Source of the DNA: Euglena gracilis
Lineage: Eukaryota; Euglenida; Euglenophyceae; Euglenales
NCBI GenBank assembly: GCA_039621445.1
Contig: CP154956.1
Location: 27,410,667-27,474,666 of the forward strand
Reading direction: 5' to 3'
DNA length: 64,000 nt
Every line of letters begins with the position of its first letter. Position 1 is the first letter of the stretch. The position numbers were made by a program, and so were the translations under genes. The notes beneath the pieces were generated by a model that was not told where the DNA came from, ran no database searches, and worked only from the letters and a program-made list of their open reading frames with translations. Of this stretch, positions 10,691 to 20,504 are shown one piece after another.

Positions 10691-10835
10691 AGGGGGGTTG
10701 TGGTGATTCGAGTGCTGCCGGGAAAGACTGTTGCCACCGAGAGAAAAAAAGAGCAGACCTTGGTCCCCCCCCCCCGAGCCCCCCCCGCCCCCCGTACTGT
10801 TCCCATTGGGCCGGAAATGGTCACAGGGACGGGAA

Positions 10836-11017
10836 TACCACCCCCCCCCCTTATTGTCCCCCCCCTTTATTGTCCCTGGGCCCCGGCCGACGGGGGGTTT
10901 TTTTGGCCCGGCCAATGAAATTCCTTTGGTACCCCTTTATTGTCCCCCCCCCCTTTATTGTCCGGTCGGGCCTCCCAGGGAGAGGTCGGTGGGACAATAA
11001 AGGGGGGGGGGGTGGTA
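10836..11017. mobile_element. TTATTGTCC-family element, copy A4 (complete)
   Basis: It is bounded by TACCACCCCC and GGGGTGGTA with TA on both sides. TTATTGTCC follows the first and second C runs, and GGACAATAAAGG precedes the last G run. It is in opposite orientation to A1. Confidence 0.8.
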
Positions 11018-11456
11018 GCTGGGGGTGCAGAGCTGGCGTTTTTTTGAAAAAAAAAAACGGCAAAAAAACGGGTTTTTAAAAAAAACCGGCCGAATCAAGC
11101 GCCAAGTCGCCGGCAACGGAAAAACTCAAAAAAAAACACCACACACATGCAACCCCCCCTTTCCTCGGTTTTGTATTGACCTTTGAAGCATGGGCAAAAG
11201 AGGTTGGTTGAGAAAATAGCTATAAAAGTGACAGAAAAAAATGCAACAATTCCAAGATCATGTTGGGAACTGCCCAAAAAAAAAGAAAATTTTTTTTCCG
11301 CCATACCCCCGCTGGCGTTTTTTTTTGTTTTTTTTAAAAAAAACACAAAAAAAACCAAAAAAACCGTTTTTTGTTTTTTTTGTTTTTTTTGACTGCCGGC
11401 TTTGTGGGGGTGGGGGATGGTCGTGGTTTTCAACGAAAGTTGAGGTATTTTTTCAT
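11018..11456. other. No gene seen; GCTGGCG-T/A palindromes
   Basis: GAGCTGGCG plus T/A palindromes at 11031-11090, and GCTGGCG plus long T/A runs at 11310-11390. An AT-rich segment at 11100-11290 has no supported coding region. Confidence 0.4.
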
Positions 11457-11460
11457 CTTC

Positions 11461-12414
11461 TGATACGAAAACTGTGTCCAGAACGCCGGTTCGGACCACG
11501 GAACTGTGTTCCAGAACGCCGGTTCGGGCGGCAGCCCGAACCGGCGTTCTGGAACACAGTTCCGTGGTCCGAACCGGCGTTCTGGACACAGTTGTTGAAA
11601 CCGTGGATTAGGGGCTCTGGCTTCACGCCCGAACCGGCGTTCAAGGAATCCAGGCCAATTTCGGCCTAAATACCCATTTTTCGAACATTTTGGAGCATTT
11701 TTGGGCTCCTTTGGGCGCATGGCCATATCGACCGGCCGATTGAAGTTTTCAAACGTTTGGTGCCATGTTACCCATCGATCGAAAGCTCTTCTCAAGTGCT
11801 TTTGGCAGATGGCCACAGGATTCAGCAATAATCCACACAGCGCTTATTTTCAGCGATCGTGCATTCCAAAATTTGACATCCTAATTTGTGAAATCCCACA
11901 CCTGAGGTGCCATACAGCATATCAATCGAAAGCTCTCGCCAAGGCCTTTCATTTGGTACCCACAGAACTCAGCTATACTGCAGAGCACTCTGAAAATCGG
12001 CGATCGCATTTTCCGACCCTGTTTGCAAAGTCGAAATTCCTATGTTTCACCGGCCATGTTGCCCATCGATCGAAAGCTCTTCTCAGGGGCTTTCAGCAGA
12101 TGGCCTCAGATTTCAGTCATGCTGCATGGTATTCTATTTCAAAAATTCCCTAAATTTGGCCGAATGGAAATTGTTGCACAAAATACCCCAATATCTGGCC
12201 AATTACCCCCCAAAAACTGCTCAGATGTGATTGCCACATGTCTACTAAGCATTTTGAACACTTTTTGGCACTTTTTATTTTCGGTCCCCTGGACGCTATC
12301 TTCCCGCCCGAACCGGCGTTCCAGAACGCCGGTTCGGCGCAAAAATTTCTGCGCCGAACCGGCGTTCTGGAACGCCGGTTCGGGCGTGAAGCCAGAGCCC
12401 CAATACACGGTTTC
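11461..12414 (+). mobile_element. 954-bp hairpin-ended element, inverted twin of 24467-25420
   Basis: This segment and 24467-25420 are reverse complements over the whole length with no net indel. The left end is a 124-bp palindrome (11470-11593) built from GAACGCCGGTTCGG boxes, with one central mismatch. The right end is another palindrome (12304-12387) with GCCGAACCGGCGTTC boxes. The interior repeats a ~150-bp module containing ATCGATCGAAAGCTCTTCTC or a variant at 11774, 11930 and 12064. There is no convincing ORF. Confidence 0.85.
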
Positions 12415-12597
12415 AAAACATGTCCTTTTCAGTGAGCAAACAGATCGGTGGATCGTCCTACTGTTCCCGGCGGGTGAGCGCCGTGACCATGTGATTGTGT
12501 TACACAGGTTGCCTGCCTTGCATTGTGACATCTTCTGGCTTCGGCCTTCGGCTCTACAAAGAAGTCAACCGCACCCGTTGGATACAGTAAGGCTGCC

Positions 12598-13622
12598 GAT
12601 TAATCGGATTGATCGATTAATCGTTCAGGGGGGGGGTGATTAATCGTTCAGTTGGCGGGGGGGGGGGGAGTCAATTTATCGAAATTAATCGGTCTCCAAA
12701 GCAAAACTAACAATTGGAGATGGAAATGGGACCACAACAGCCACATTTTCTCCTCAAAGAAACACTGGAATGGATGTACGATGGAATATGTGCACAAAAG
12801 CAAAACTCTGGATGCCGAATCATTTGCGAAACACCGTTTCTAACAAATGTCACTCAACCAAGGAGCGGAAAGGGTCATCAACCGAGGGATGTTCATGCGG
12901 GACAGGCTGGGTCCTGACTTTCAACTTTGAAAAGGGTGAAAAAGGGGAGACATTTTTTCTTCAAGAAACATAATGTCCTCCACCTTTTGGGCTCTTCATT
13001 TTGTAGCTAAGTTCTTCCCGGGCGAAACCCAATGGGATGCAAGGTCCAAATCGGACCTGGAAAAGGGGTCTTCAATTAGCCGGCAGGAGAGAGCATTCAT
13101 TGCATGCCCAAGTGGCACAATATATTTATTTCAACAAAAAGTGAGTTGTGTTCCGTTTCAGCAATGCATTGCTGATCTTTGTTCGCCCTAGAAAACACCC
13201 AAAAGGGAACAAAACAAAAAAATTCATAAGGGAACACCTTTTGACCCCTTACACACAAGTTGATGCGGTGATCTCAGATGGCTTATCATATTTGTTGTGT
13301 TCCCATGGCATTTCAATTTCCCGGAAAATTCACGGCGAGTTTCAGGACACACTTGACAAAGAACATGATGGGGATCGTCCTTCGCTTGCTTGACAGACTA
13401 AGCCCAAGATGGTGTTGCCATTAAAAACAAGAAATCCTGTGGGGTAGTAAGGCGGTTGTTTTTGGCACAATTTACAGACAAAAGAAACATAGTAATGGCC
13501 CCCATTTGAAAAGGCGTCTATTGAAAATCCTTACGGCCATTAATCGTTCGGAATCGTTCGGACCCCCCCCCCCCGATTAATCGGCAATAATGGTTTGGTA
13601 CCCGATTAATTAGGCAGCCTTA
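12598..13622. mobile_element. 1-kb GATTAATCG TIR element with C/G caps
   Basis: The left end is TAAGGCTGCCGATTAATCGG. The right end is CCCGATTAATTAGGCAGCCTTA. Inside each end lie GATTAATCGTTC boxes and a G or C run. At about 1.03 kb it is longer than its C-capped relatives and its interior is coding-like. Confidence 0.8.
12714..13393 (+). pseudogene. Decayed ORF inside the GATTAATCG element
   Basis: Protein-like words appear in shifting plus-strand frames. In order: HFLLKETLEWMYDGICAQKQ (12738 on), EGCSCGTGWVLTFNFEKGEK (about 12885), FWALHFVAKFFPGETQWDAR (12985 on), RQERAFIACPSGTIYLFQQK (13084 on) and VDAVISDGLSYLLCSHGISI (13263 on). Several shifts and stops are needed, so it is not functional as read. 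Its place between TIRs suggests a dead transposase-type gene, but I see no DDE motif and cannot name a family. Confidence 0.45.
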
Positions 13623-14600
13623 GATATAATGGCTCGAGGCTTTGGTCAGGATGGGGACTTGCTCATACCCGGAATGCCCCCCCTCGGCGCAGTGTGGCCC
13701 CGGTGAGAAAGGAAAAATGAAGGAATCGAAACTAGAAGGTCGATCGGCCGCACGCTGTCGTCTTTTTTTCCTCACTTACACAGCAGGCAGCACAACTTCA
13801 CCTAGACCCCCGGGCCTAGGGACTCGTTTCTTTTGGCCCTCGCAACAAGGAGAACCTTCTCATGACTCCCTATGCGTCCTTAGGTCGATGGTGTGTATAC
13901 GATGGGGTTATGTACAAAGAGTGTGCATAGGTCCTCTGTGCAAGTGGTTCAAGGAAAACAGGCAACACCCATCTTCAATATGTAATAATATGCGGCGGTG
14001 GTGATTGGAGGGAAATGGGTCGCGACAATCGTCAATATATGTTAGCTGGGGGTATGGTCTGTATTGCCGAATGCCTTTTGAGGGTGTGTGTGTGTGCCAC
14101 TGGCAAGCCACTTTGGCTTGGCTTTGTGATAAATTATGCGTGCTGTTGTGCGCAGCAAAGGTGGACTGTTCTTGTTCGTGGCTTTGAGGGAAACCGTCAG
14201 CAACGGGGTGCAAGTGAAACTTGTTTTTTTTTCCAGGGGCTACAGCCAGCTTCTGCTTTTTTGGTTTCTTTGAGGCGGTGTCGGGTGATCCAGTCCACAT
14301 TGCCGGCTCAACTCCCCCGGTGCACTGAGAGTAGCTATAACCCGAGATGGTAGGAATTGAAAGTAGTTCGCGATCCGTTGAGTTGGCCTTCTTTCTTCCG
14401 CCAAATTGCAGGTGACAAAAACCAACGGCCCAGTAATCGTCCATGGCCGCTTCTCAAAAAAGGAACGCATCTGACTCTCGCCCGTTGGTGCATCGACACA
14501 CCCCCTGCCCACCCCACCTCACGGCATGAGCAATTTTCGCCAGCACTAATGGCACCGGACGGTCAAAAAACCTTTGGAATTTCTCCCATTTGTCCATGAA
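13623..14600. other. Unassigned region with coding-like frames on both strands
   Basis: Open frames of 110-178 codons overlap on both strands. The minus frame 14512-14240 contains FFEKRPWTITGPLVFVTCNL. The plus frame at 14015 contains GGMVCIAECLLRV. Neither has a clear start, splice context or known motif, and they cannot both be real. Kept as unassigned. Confidence 0.25.
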
Positions 14601-15480
14601 ATGGTCCAATGGAGACCAGGCAGAGGGGGGGGGGAGGCCGGCTCGGTCAGGAAAGGGGCGGGACCGCGACCTCCATTGAATGAAAATAACAGGGTTTTTG
14701 AAGGAGCATGAGGGTTCAGAAGTTTGGCCTAAAGCCCAACCCCACTCCTTCAAAAACCCTGAATTTTCGCCTTGGAAGAATTTCGGCGGAGATTGCTCAG
14801 CGAAACAGCAATGCATTCCCCCCCCCCCTGCTTTTCAGCCCTTGCACTTTCTTACTGCCCAATTGGGTTTGAAAAAAAATTTGGTACTTGTTCGCTATAC
14901 GACCGCCGCTGAAATTTTTCTAAGTCGAGTATCATGGTTTGGTCAGGGTCAGGGTCAGGGGGAGGGGGTTCGGTTGGCACAGGGTCAGGGTCAGGGTCAG
15001 GGTGCCGCGGCGCACGCGGTGAAGAAAATTTTTTTCCGCGGCGCACTGAATGAAAGTCTGGAGCAGGGCTGGGGCAACACGGCCATGTTGACGCAACCCG
15101 GCCATGTTAGCGCAACCCGGCCGTGTTGCTGCGCAACATGTCCATGTTGCCCAAACCCTACTCCTTCAAATACCCCTAAAATTCCGACTTGGAAAAATTT
15201 TGGCGAACAAGTACCACCCTAACCCTATCCCTTCAAACAACCGGAAATTTTGTGACTGCGTGCGCCGCGGAAGAGTTCTTTTCTGTGCGCCGTGTGCGCC
15301 GCGGCAGCGTTTCAGGTACACCGTGGCAAAAAAAGCATGCGCCGCCAGAAGGTCATTGGTCGCCGCGGTTGCGCCATGGCAGCATTTCAGGTGCGCCGCG
15401 GGTGTGCCGCGGCAAGAATTCGATGGTGACTTCGCCGCGGTGCACTAAATCAAAGTCTGCCCTGCTCCTTCAAATTACCC
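14601..15480. repeat. CCTTCAAA / TGCGCCGCGG dispersed repeats
   Basis: TTTTTGAAGGAGCATGAGGG at 14696 is partly mirrored at 14740-14760. Blocks of CTCCTTCAAA...CTTGGAAnAATTT occur near 14745, 15170, 15225 and 15467. TGCGCCGCGG-type words recur ten or more times from 15003 to 15440. GGGTCA is tandem at 14943-15003. No gene supported. Confidence 0.4.
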
Positions 15481-17290
15481 CATAATGCCCTGTTTCTGGC
15501 GGTTGCTTAGCGAACCAAGCACACCGGGGGGGTCCACAGCCCCCCTGCATAACGCGTCCAGATTTTTTTTGCAAACCACTTCATCATCCTTCTCAGCTTT
15601 GTTGGACATGTCAACGCCCTTGATGCCTCTTCCTGAGCAACAGCAAGGAGGTGTGGCAACCATCTCGCAGTGGAGAATCTCCTTCCAGTCATAAATTATC
15701 AACACCCAAAATCATTTTTCAAACAAATCCTTGTCACCATGGTATGTGCACAGTGTTCCTGCAGCTGCCATCCTCCCCCCCCCCAAAATGTCACCCCCAA
15801 TTAAGGGTCGGCACCAGGCTGTTTTTTAGCCGGGTTCCGACCCCACCCCGGGGGGGGGGGGGGTGCCTGCCTGGCAGGGTTGTATGGGAAGCTCATAGGG
15901 GGGTCCCCCCCTAGGGGGCATAGGTGTCACAAGGGGGGGTCGGGGGGGGGGGGCGGCCGCCCCCCCCCCGGGATTTTGGAAAGAAAATTTTTTTTGCCAC
16001 ATGAATGTGATATTTTTCTTTGTAATGCTATGTTCAATGGTTCAAAGGGCGTTACCGTCTCGGCTGCCTTCGGCAGCCACCTTGCCAGTTAAAAGCACAT
16101 GTTTGGAGAATGAAATTGCAAAATCCATTACCGTCTCGGCCGCCTTTGGCGGCCGAAATAAAAATCCTTGAAAAAACCCCACGGCACTTCTTGATGTTTA
16201 AACCGGCGTTTGAGACGCCGGGTTCAGGACATAACCGGCGTCCCCCCCCCACGGGTTTTCCGGACGCCGGTTCTGTCTAAAACCCAGCGCCAGGAACGCC
16301 GGTTCTGTCCAAAACCCAGCGTCCGGTTTGGATCTTGGCCACAAACCGACTTTTTTTCCCCTCCTTTGGTGCTAATTGTTTTTTGGGACCCCACAAACCA
16401 CTTTCACCTTGGCTGTTTGAATACAAACTGATATCCCCATATGTCCTCCTCCCTCCATTTTCTTGACCAGCCGAGTTTGGGGGAAACTCTTCGGGTCAAC
16501 GAAAAAAAAAAATTGATTTTGCGCAAAGTGAAAAAAATGGCTTCTTCACCCCCCCCCCCAGGTTGCGAAGTCGACAGTTGGGTTGAGTAGGGAGGTTTCC
16601 AAAGGGGTTTCGCTTTCCCATGATTTCGCTTTCTAGCTCAAGTTTTTGGAGCATTGGACTTCAAAAAAGGCGTTAGTGTCTCGGCCCCTTCGGGGCCAGG
16701 GGGACAGAAAAAAGTACATTTTGGTTGTGCCATGAAAAAAATTTTCCTCGGCGCTTCGCGCCGGGGAAAAAAAGGATTTGCTCCAAATTTTGTCGGTTCC
16801 TCGCCCCCCCCCCCGGGAAAAAATTGTTCCGACACCGCTGCTAGGGGGGGTAAGGTGGAAGGGGGGTCCAGGCTTCTTTTTAAGTCAGCAGACCCCCCCC
16901 CGGGGGGAGGAGGGTGGGTGGGTGGGTCCGGGCCGGACCCCCCCCCCCGGGTTGGGGGGGGGTCCCGCGCCGGAGGCGCTGGGTTTACCTTTTCGGCGCA
17001 AAGCGCCGAAATTTTTTTTGGAAATTGCCTTTAACGGGCCCGATTTTGGGGGGGTCCCGCGCCACCCTGGGTGGGTGGGGGGGACCCCCCCTCCCCCCCC
17101 CTCCCCGGGGGGCTTAAAAAAAAGCCTGGGGGGGGGCCCCCCCCCCAACCCCCTGGTTTCAAAAAGATCCCCCCCACTCCCCCTCCTCTGCGGGGGCAAA
17201 AAAAAATCTTCCGGCACTTCGCGCCGGGTGTGCATTTTGGGACCCTGTTGAGGCTCAATATGAAATTTTGGCAAAATGGCCAAAATTGGT
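15481..17290. other. G/C-tract region with GGCGC hairpins; no gene supported
   Basis: Long C/G runs lie at 15776-15975 and 16800-17180. Hairpins of GCCTTCGGC or GGCGCnnnGCGCC type occur at 16070, 16150, 16680, 16745, 16970 and 17213. At 16196-16330 are ACGCCGGTTCTGTC boxes. Segment 17185-17290 matches 49590-49690 and is the left half of a repeat interrupted by the next insertion. Confidence 0.45.
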
Positions 17291-17494
17291 TAAAAACGTG
17301 TTCAGCTCGCCAAATGCCTGCCCTGAATTCGTGGTCATGAACACGTTTTCCATGAGGGGCATTTGTGGCAATGACACGTTTTCCATTAAGGCATCTGTGG
17401 CAATCAAAAAATCGTTGTCATGAAAGTTCGGCGACAGGTTGAGAGGCCGGGTGGTCCTCTACCCTAGATTAGGTAGGTGTAGACTAAAGGCGAC

Positions 17495-17912
17495 TTGACC
17501 CCCCCCCCCCCAAAGTGTCCCCCCTGCCAGAGTGGCCATTTTGGGGTCCCACGGTGCCTGGAGGGTGGCCACTTTGAGGGGGGTGAGGGTAGTTTACCAC
17601 CCCCCCCCCTTTATTTGACCCCCCCCCCCTTGATTGAGCATTTGGGTCCGGGGAAAATATTTTTCATGCGCCGAAGGCGCCGAAATTTTTTTTTGCCCTC
17701 TTCCTAAAGGAATTTTTGACCCCCCCTCATTTGACCCCCCCCCCTTATTTGAGCATTTGGGGGGTCCGTTGGCCCGTGGGTGTGCTCAAATAAAGGGGGG
17801 GGGGGTAGTCTGGCGCCAAAGGAAAATGGCCACTTTGGGGGGGGTAACCTGAAATTTGCCAAAAATTTTGGCCACTTTGGGGGGATGGACACTTTGAGGG
17901 GGGGGTGAGGGG
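17495..17912. repeat. CTCAAAGTG- and TTATTTGAC-family C-capped elements
   Basis: 17495-17595 has CCCAAAGTGTCC and GGCCACTTTGAG followed by GTGAGGGTA. 17596-17808 has TACCACCCC, CTTTATTTGACCCC and TTGATTGAGC on the left and GTGCTCAAATAAAGGGG on the right. 17815-17912 returns to CCACTTTGGGG words. A GGCGCC-GAA-GGCGCC-like hairpin sits at 17671. Confidence 0.6.
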
Positions 17913-17925
17913 GGACTAGGTAGGT

Positions 17926-18489
17926 CTAGGGGGGTACTCTACAACGCAAGAAACGGCCAGAGGTTGCCTTTGAGCAATACGACAGGGAGTGATAGACCTC
18001 ACGGAAGACGACCCGCTTTACACAAAAAACAACTCCCTCGATCGTTGTTTTGCGGAATGCCCGAGCAACGGCATTCACGTATGTATGAAACGAGGTTGCC
18101 AAACGATTCCCTGAAACGAACATAGTTCCCGACTGCTGCTCACGTTGAGCCACACATTGTTCAATGACGCTCGCCTCATCGAACAACAGGCTGGGTTCCA
18201 GCTCCCATCCCGTCCAGGCAACAAAGAAAGCATCCAGCTCAGGATAAGAGGCTTGCCAATGTTGACACAGTTTGGCGAACTCCAAACAGTTGGCAACAGC
18301 AGCAAGCTCTGCACCTACGGAGCCGGACTTTTTCTTTGTGTTGCCCTGTGCCAGCAAGGTGCCATGAAGGGGGTCAACCTTCGGCTTCTTGGCATCTTGC
18401 TGGTATACCGCGAGAGCAGCCAGGAACAGTTCTGTCCTAGGGGGAGGTGGCAAAAGACCATTCACAAAGTTTGCCGTGCGTTTAGCCAT
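17926..18489 (-). CDS. MAKR-family protein, 187 aa, unknown function (possibly recombinase-like)
   Basis: Minus strand, ATG at 18489, intact to a TAG. It starts MAKRTANFVNGLLPPPPRTE, then VDPLHGTLL near residue 40, a TKKKSG patch, and a helical-looking region with CLEFAKLCQHWQASYPELD and FFVAWTGWELEPS at about residues 68-100. A later segment reads YVNAVARAFRKTTIEGVV at about residues 137-155. The N-terminal third matches the copies at 2915 and 23132. NAVARAFRK matches 25895. The alternation of short helices ending in AVARAFRK resembles the SAM-like core-binding domain of tyrosine recombinases, but this is a shape impression only. No catalytic R-H-R-Y set is visible. The last ~30 residues differ from the copy that leads to a PHD finger, so this copy may be shifted or truncated at its end. 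Confidence 0.6.
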   Translation of the reverse strand: MAKRTANFVNGLLPPPPRTELFLAALAVYQQDAKKPKVDPLHGTLLAQGNTKKKSGSVGAELAAVANCLEFAKLCQHWQASYPELDAFFVAWTGWELEPSLLFDEASVIEQCVAQREQQSGTMFVSGNRLATSFHTYVNAVARAFRKTTIEGVVFCVKRVVFREVYHSLSYCSKATSGRFLRCRVPP

Positions 18490-18567
18490 AGTGGGAGGGC
18501 TGCGGGAAAAGGGGGGGGGGTGACACGTTTTCCATTAGGGCATTTGTGGCAATGACACGTTTTCCAT

Positions 18568-18744
18568 TACCCCCCCCCCTTATTGTCCCCCCCCCCCTTA
18601 TTGTCCCTCGGCCCCGGCCGACGGGGGATTTTTTGGCCCGGCCAATGAAATTCCTTTGGTACCCCCTTATTGTCCCCCCCCCCCTTATTGTCTGGTCGGG
18701 CCTCCCGGGGAGAGGTCGGTGGGACAATAAGGGGGGGGGGGGTA
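18568..18744. mobile_element. TTATTGTCC-family element, copy A5, TA duplication demonstrated
   Basis: It begins TACCCCCCCCCTTATTGTCC and ends GGACAATAAGGGG...GGTA. The left flank is TTTTCCAT and the right flank AAGGCATCTGTGG. Removing the element and one TA gives TTTTCCATTAAGGCATCTGT, exactly the host tandem unit seen intact at 17388 and 18800. This fixes the target duplication as TA. Confidence 0.9.
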
Positions 18745-18950
18745 AGGCATCTGTGGTCAGGCACGTTTTCCATTAAGGCATCTGTGGCAATGACACGTTT
18801 TCCATTAAGGCATCTGTGGTCAGGCACGTTTTCCATTAGGGCGCCGTTTTTTGGGTCCGAATTTCACAATTTTGCGTTTTTGACCCCTTGCGTGATTCAT
18901 GACCACGGATTTCAGGGCAGGCATTTGGCGGGCTCTGAACACGTTTTTAA

Positions 18951-19064
18951 ACAAATTGTGGCTGAGCCCAGATTTCAGCCTAAAAACGTGTTCAGGGGGC
19001 CCCCTTCGGGGGTCCCCTCCTGAACACGTTTTCAGGCTGAAATCTGGGCTCAGCCACAATTTGT
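18951..19064. repeat. Hairpin with ~45-bp arms at the end of the insertion
   Basis: The arm starting ACAAATTGTGGCTGAGCCCA is mirrored by one ending TGGGCTCAGCCACAATTTGT. The loop is GC-rich and contains its own GGGGGCCCCC-like fold. A diverged relative at 20045-20170 keeps the same layout (GTGGCCAAGCCCGGATATC against its near-complement). Confidence 0.75.
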
Positions 19065-19068
19065 GTGT

Positions 19069-19335
19069 AGAAAAATGGTCATTTCTCGGGCTAGGCAGGG
19101 AGTTGCGGGGAAATTAAACACTGTTGGACAGGGCATTTTCAGGGCTTCAATTTAGGCATCCGGACATTTCCTTTGATTCCCCCACCATTTTTGACAAATT
19201 TCAGAAAAATTGATCTTTTGACCCAAAAAACGGCCGAAATTTTCGGCGACCAAAAACTGGAGGTAGGAGGGGGGTCCCCCCCCAGTTTCGGAAGGGGGGT
19301 TCCCCCACCCCCCCTCCTCCGAGATTCCCATACAA
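19069..19335. repeat. Right half of the repeat found intact at 49690-49935
   Basis: CAGGGCATTTTCAGGGCTTC, GACCCAAAAAACGGCCGAAA and CCAAAAACTGGAGGTAGGAG appear here and, nearly unchanged, at 49739-49880. The G/C block that follows is also shared. No coding region. Confidence 0.7.
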
Positions 19336-20245
19336 GCCTGCTGCCTGGGCAGGCACTCCAAGTCAGTCCACGATGTGCAGGGTGGCGTACACGTGGACGT
19401 GCACGGTTTTATGACAGTGTACAGGTGGACGTCCAAAAAAGACAAATTTGGTAAAATGGGCCCATTTGCCTCCGAAATGGCCCAATTTACCCTCACCCCC
19501 CTCAAAGTGCCCCCCCCCAGAGTAGCCAAAAATTTCTTGCAAATCTGGTTTCCCGGTTGTTAAAAAAAAACAGCCTGGTCGGTACCCCCCTTCCTCAAAA
19601 CTCCTCGGCACAGCAAACCAAGGACAACCCTCACCCCCCCCCCTCAAAGTGGCCACTGGACAAAATGGCCACTCTCGGGGAGGGGGGGGGGATTTTTTGG
19701 GCTTTGGCGCCTTTGGCGCCAAAAGAAAGTGGCCACTTTGAGGGGGCCCAAGCACAGACCCCGGCGCCTTTGGCGCCGGGGAGCCAAAAATGGGCTTTCA
19801 AAAGGAATGTGCCTGGGCGCAGGCCGAAATCCGACCCGGGGGGGGGGTAGTGCCTGCCTGGGCAGGAACCCCAAGGCACTCCGGACCCCCTCTTCCCCCA
19901 CTTCTGGTCACATGCCCCCCCCCCCTAGGGGGGGTTGGATGACACAGCATCAGCATCCATATCGAGAGCTGTGTCCCAGACGCCGGTTAAGCTGGTGCCT
20001 GGGACGCCGGTTTGGGCGGACACAGTTTTTGAAACCGTTTCTGTACACAAACTGTGGCCAAGCCCGGATATCAGCGTGAAACCGGGTTCAGCAGGGGGGC
20101 CACCCACGGGGCCCTTCGGCGGCCCCGTAGTTGAACCTGCTTTCAGGCTGAAAGCTGGGCTCGGGCACGATTTTGTTATAAAAACCGTTTTCAGAGCCCG
20201 CCAAATGCCTTCCCTGAAATTCGTGGTCATGACTCTACTACAAAA
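19336..20245. other. CTCAAAGTG tracts, GGCGCC hairpins and a diverged hairpin element
   Basis: 19490-19745 has CTCACCCCCCTCAAAGTG words and the inverted GGCCACTTTGAGG. GGCGCC-TTT-GGCGCC hairpins are at 19696 and 19764. 19978-20235 holds ACGCCGG boxes, the diverged hairpin at 20045-20170 and CCGCCAAATGCC...GTGGTCATGA, the same end sequence as 17300-17345. No gene supported. Confidence 0.45.
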
Positions 20246-20366
20246 AAGAGGTGGCGGACGCCGGTTCTGTCCAAAGCCCGGCGTTCCGGACGCCGGTTCC
20301 GTCCGAAGGACGGAACCGGCGTCCGGAACGCCGGGCTTTGGACAGAACCGGCGTCCGCCACCTCTT
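20246..20366. repeat. Perfect 121-bp hairpin 1 (59-bp arms, GAA loop)
   Basis: The arm AAGAGGTGGCGGACGCCGG...GGTTCCGTCC is perfectly complementary to the second arm around the loop GAA at 20305-20307. It contains ACGCCGGTTCTGTCC and AAAGCCCGGCGT boxes of the ACGCCGG superfamily. Confidence 0.9.
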
Positions 20367-20379
20367 GTTTTACTACAAA

Positions 20380-20500
20380 AAGAGGTCTCGGACGCCGGTT
20401 CTGTCCAAAGCCCGGCGTTCCAAACGCCGGTTCCGTCCGAAGGACGGAACCGGCGTTTGGAACGCCGGGCTTTGGACAGAACCGGCGTCCGAGACCTCTT
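20380..20500. repeat. Perfect 121-bp hairpin 2, with covarying differences from hairpin 1
   Basis: Same length, loop and layout as hairpin 1. It differs in each arm at the GGTGGCGG/GGTCTCGG and TTCCGGACG/TTCCAAACG sites, and every difference is matched in the opposite arm, so both hairpins stay perfect. Only 13 bp separate them. Confidence 0.9.
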
Positions 20501-20504
20501 GTTT

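Larger units (their letters stand above)
17291..19068. mobile_element. ~1.78-kb insertion carrying an intact MAKR-family gene
   Basis: The target repeat reads across uninterrupted at 49590-49935, while here it is split between 17290 and about 19068. The ends hold inverted copies of ACACGTTTT and GCCAAATGCCTGCCCTGAA...CGTGGTCATGA (17300-17345 and 18893-18946). The right end carries a hairpin with ~45-bp arms (18951-19064). The interior has tandem ACACGTTTTCCATTAAGGCATCTGTGGC units (17345-17410, 18520-18840), C-capped elements at 17495-17912 and 18568-18744, and the gene at 17926-18489. Exact end points are uncertain by a few bases. Confidence 0.65.

Noticed and set aside
17926-18489. Naming the MAKR gene as a tyrosine recombinase
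   Set aside because: Only a loose resemblance to a core-binding domain; no catalytic residues can be pointed to, so it is left as unknown.
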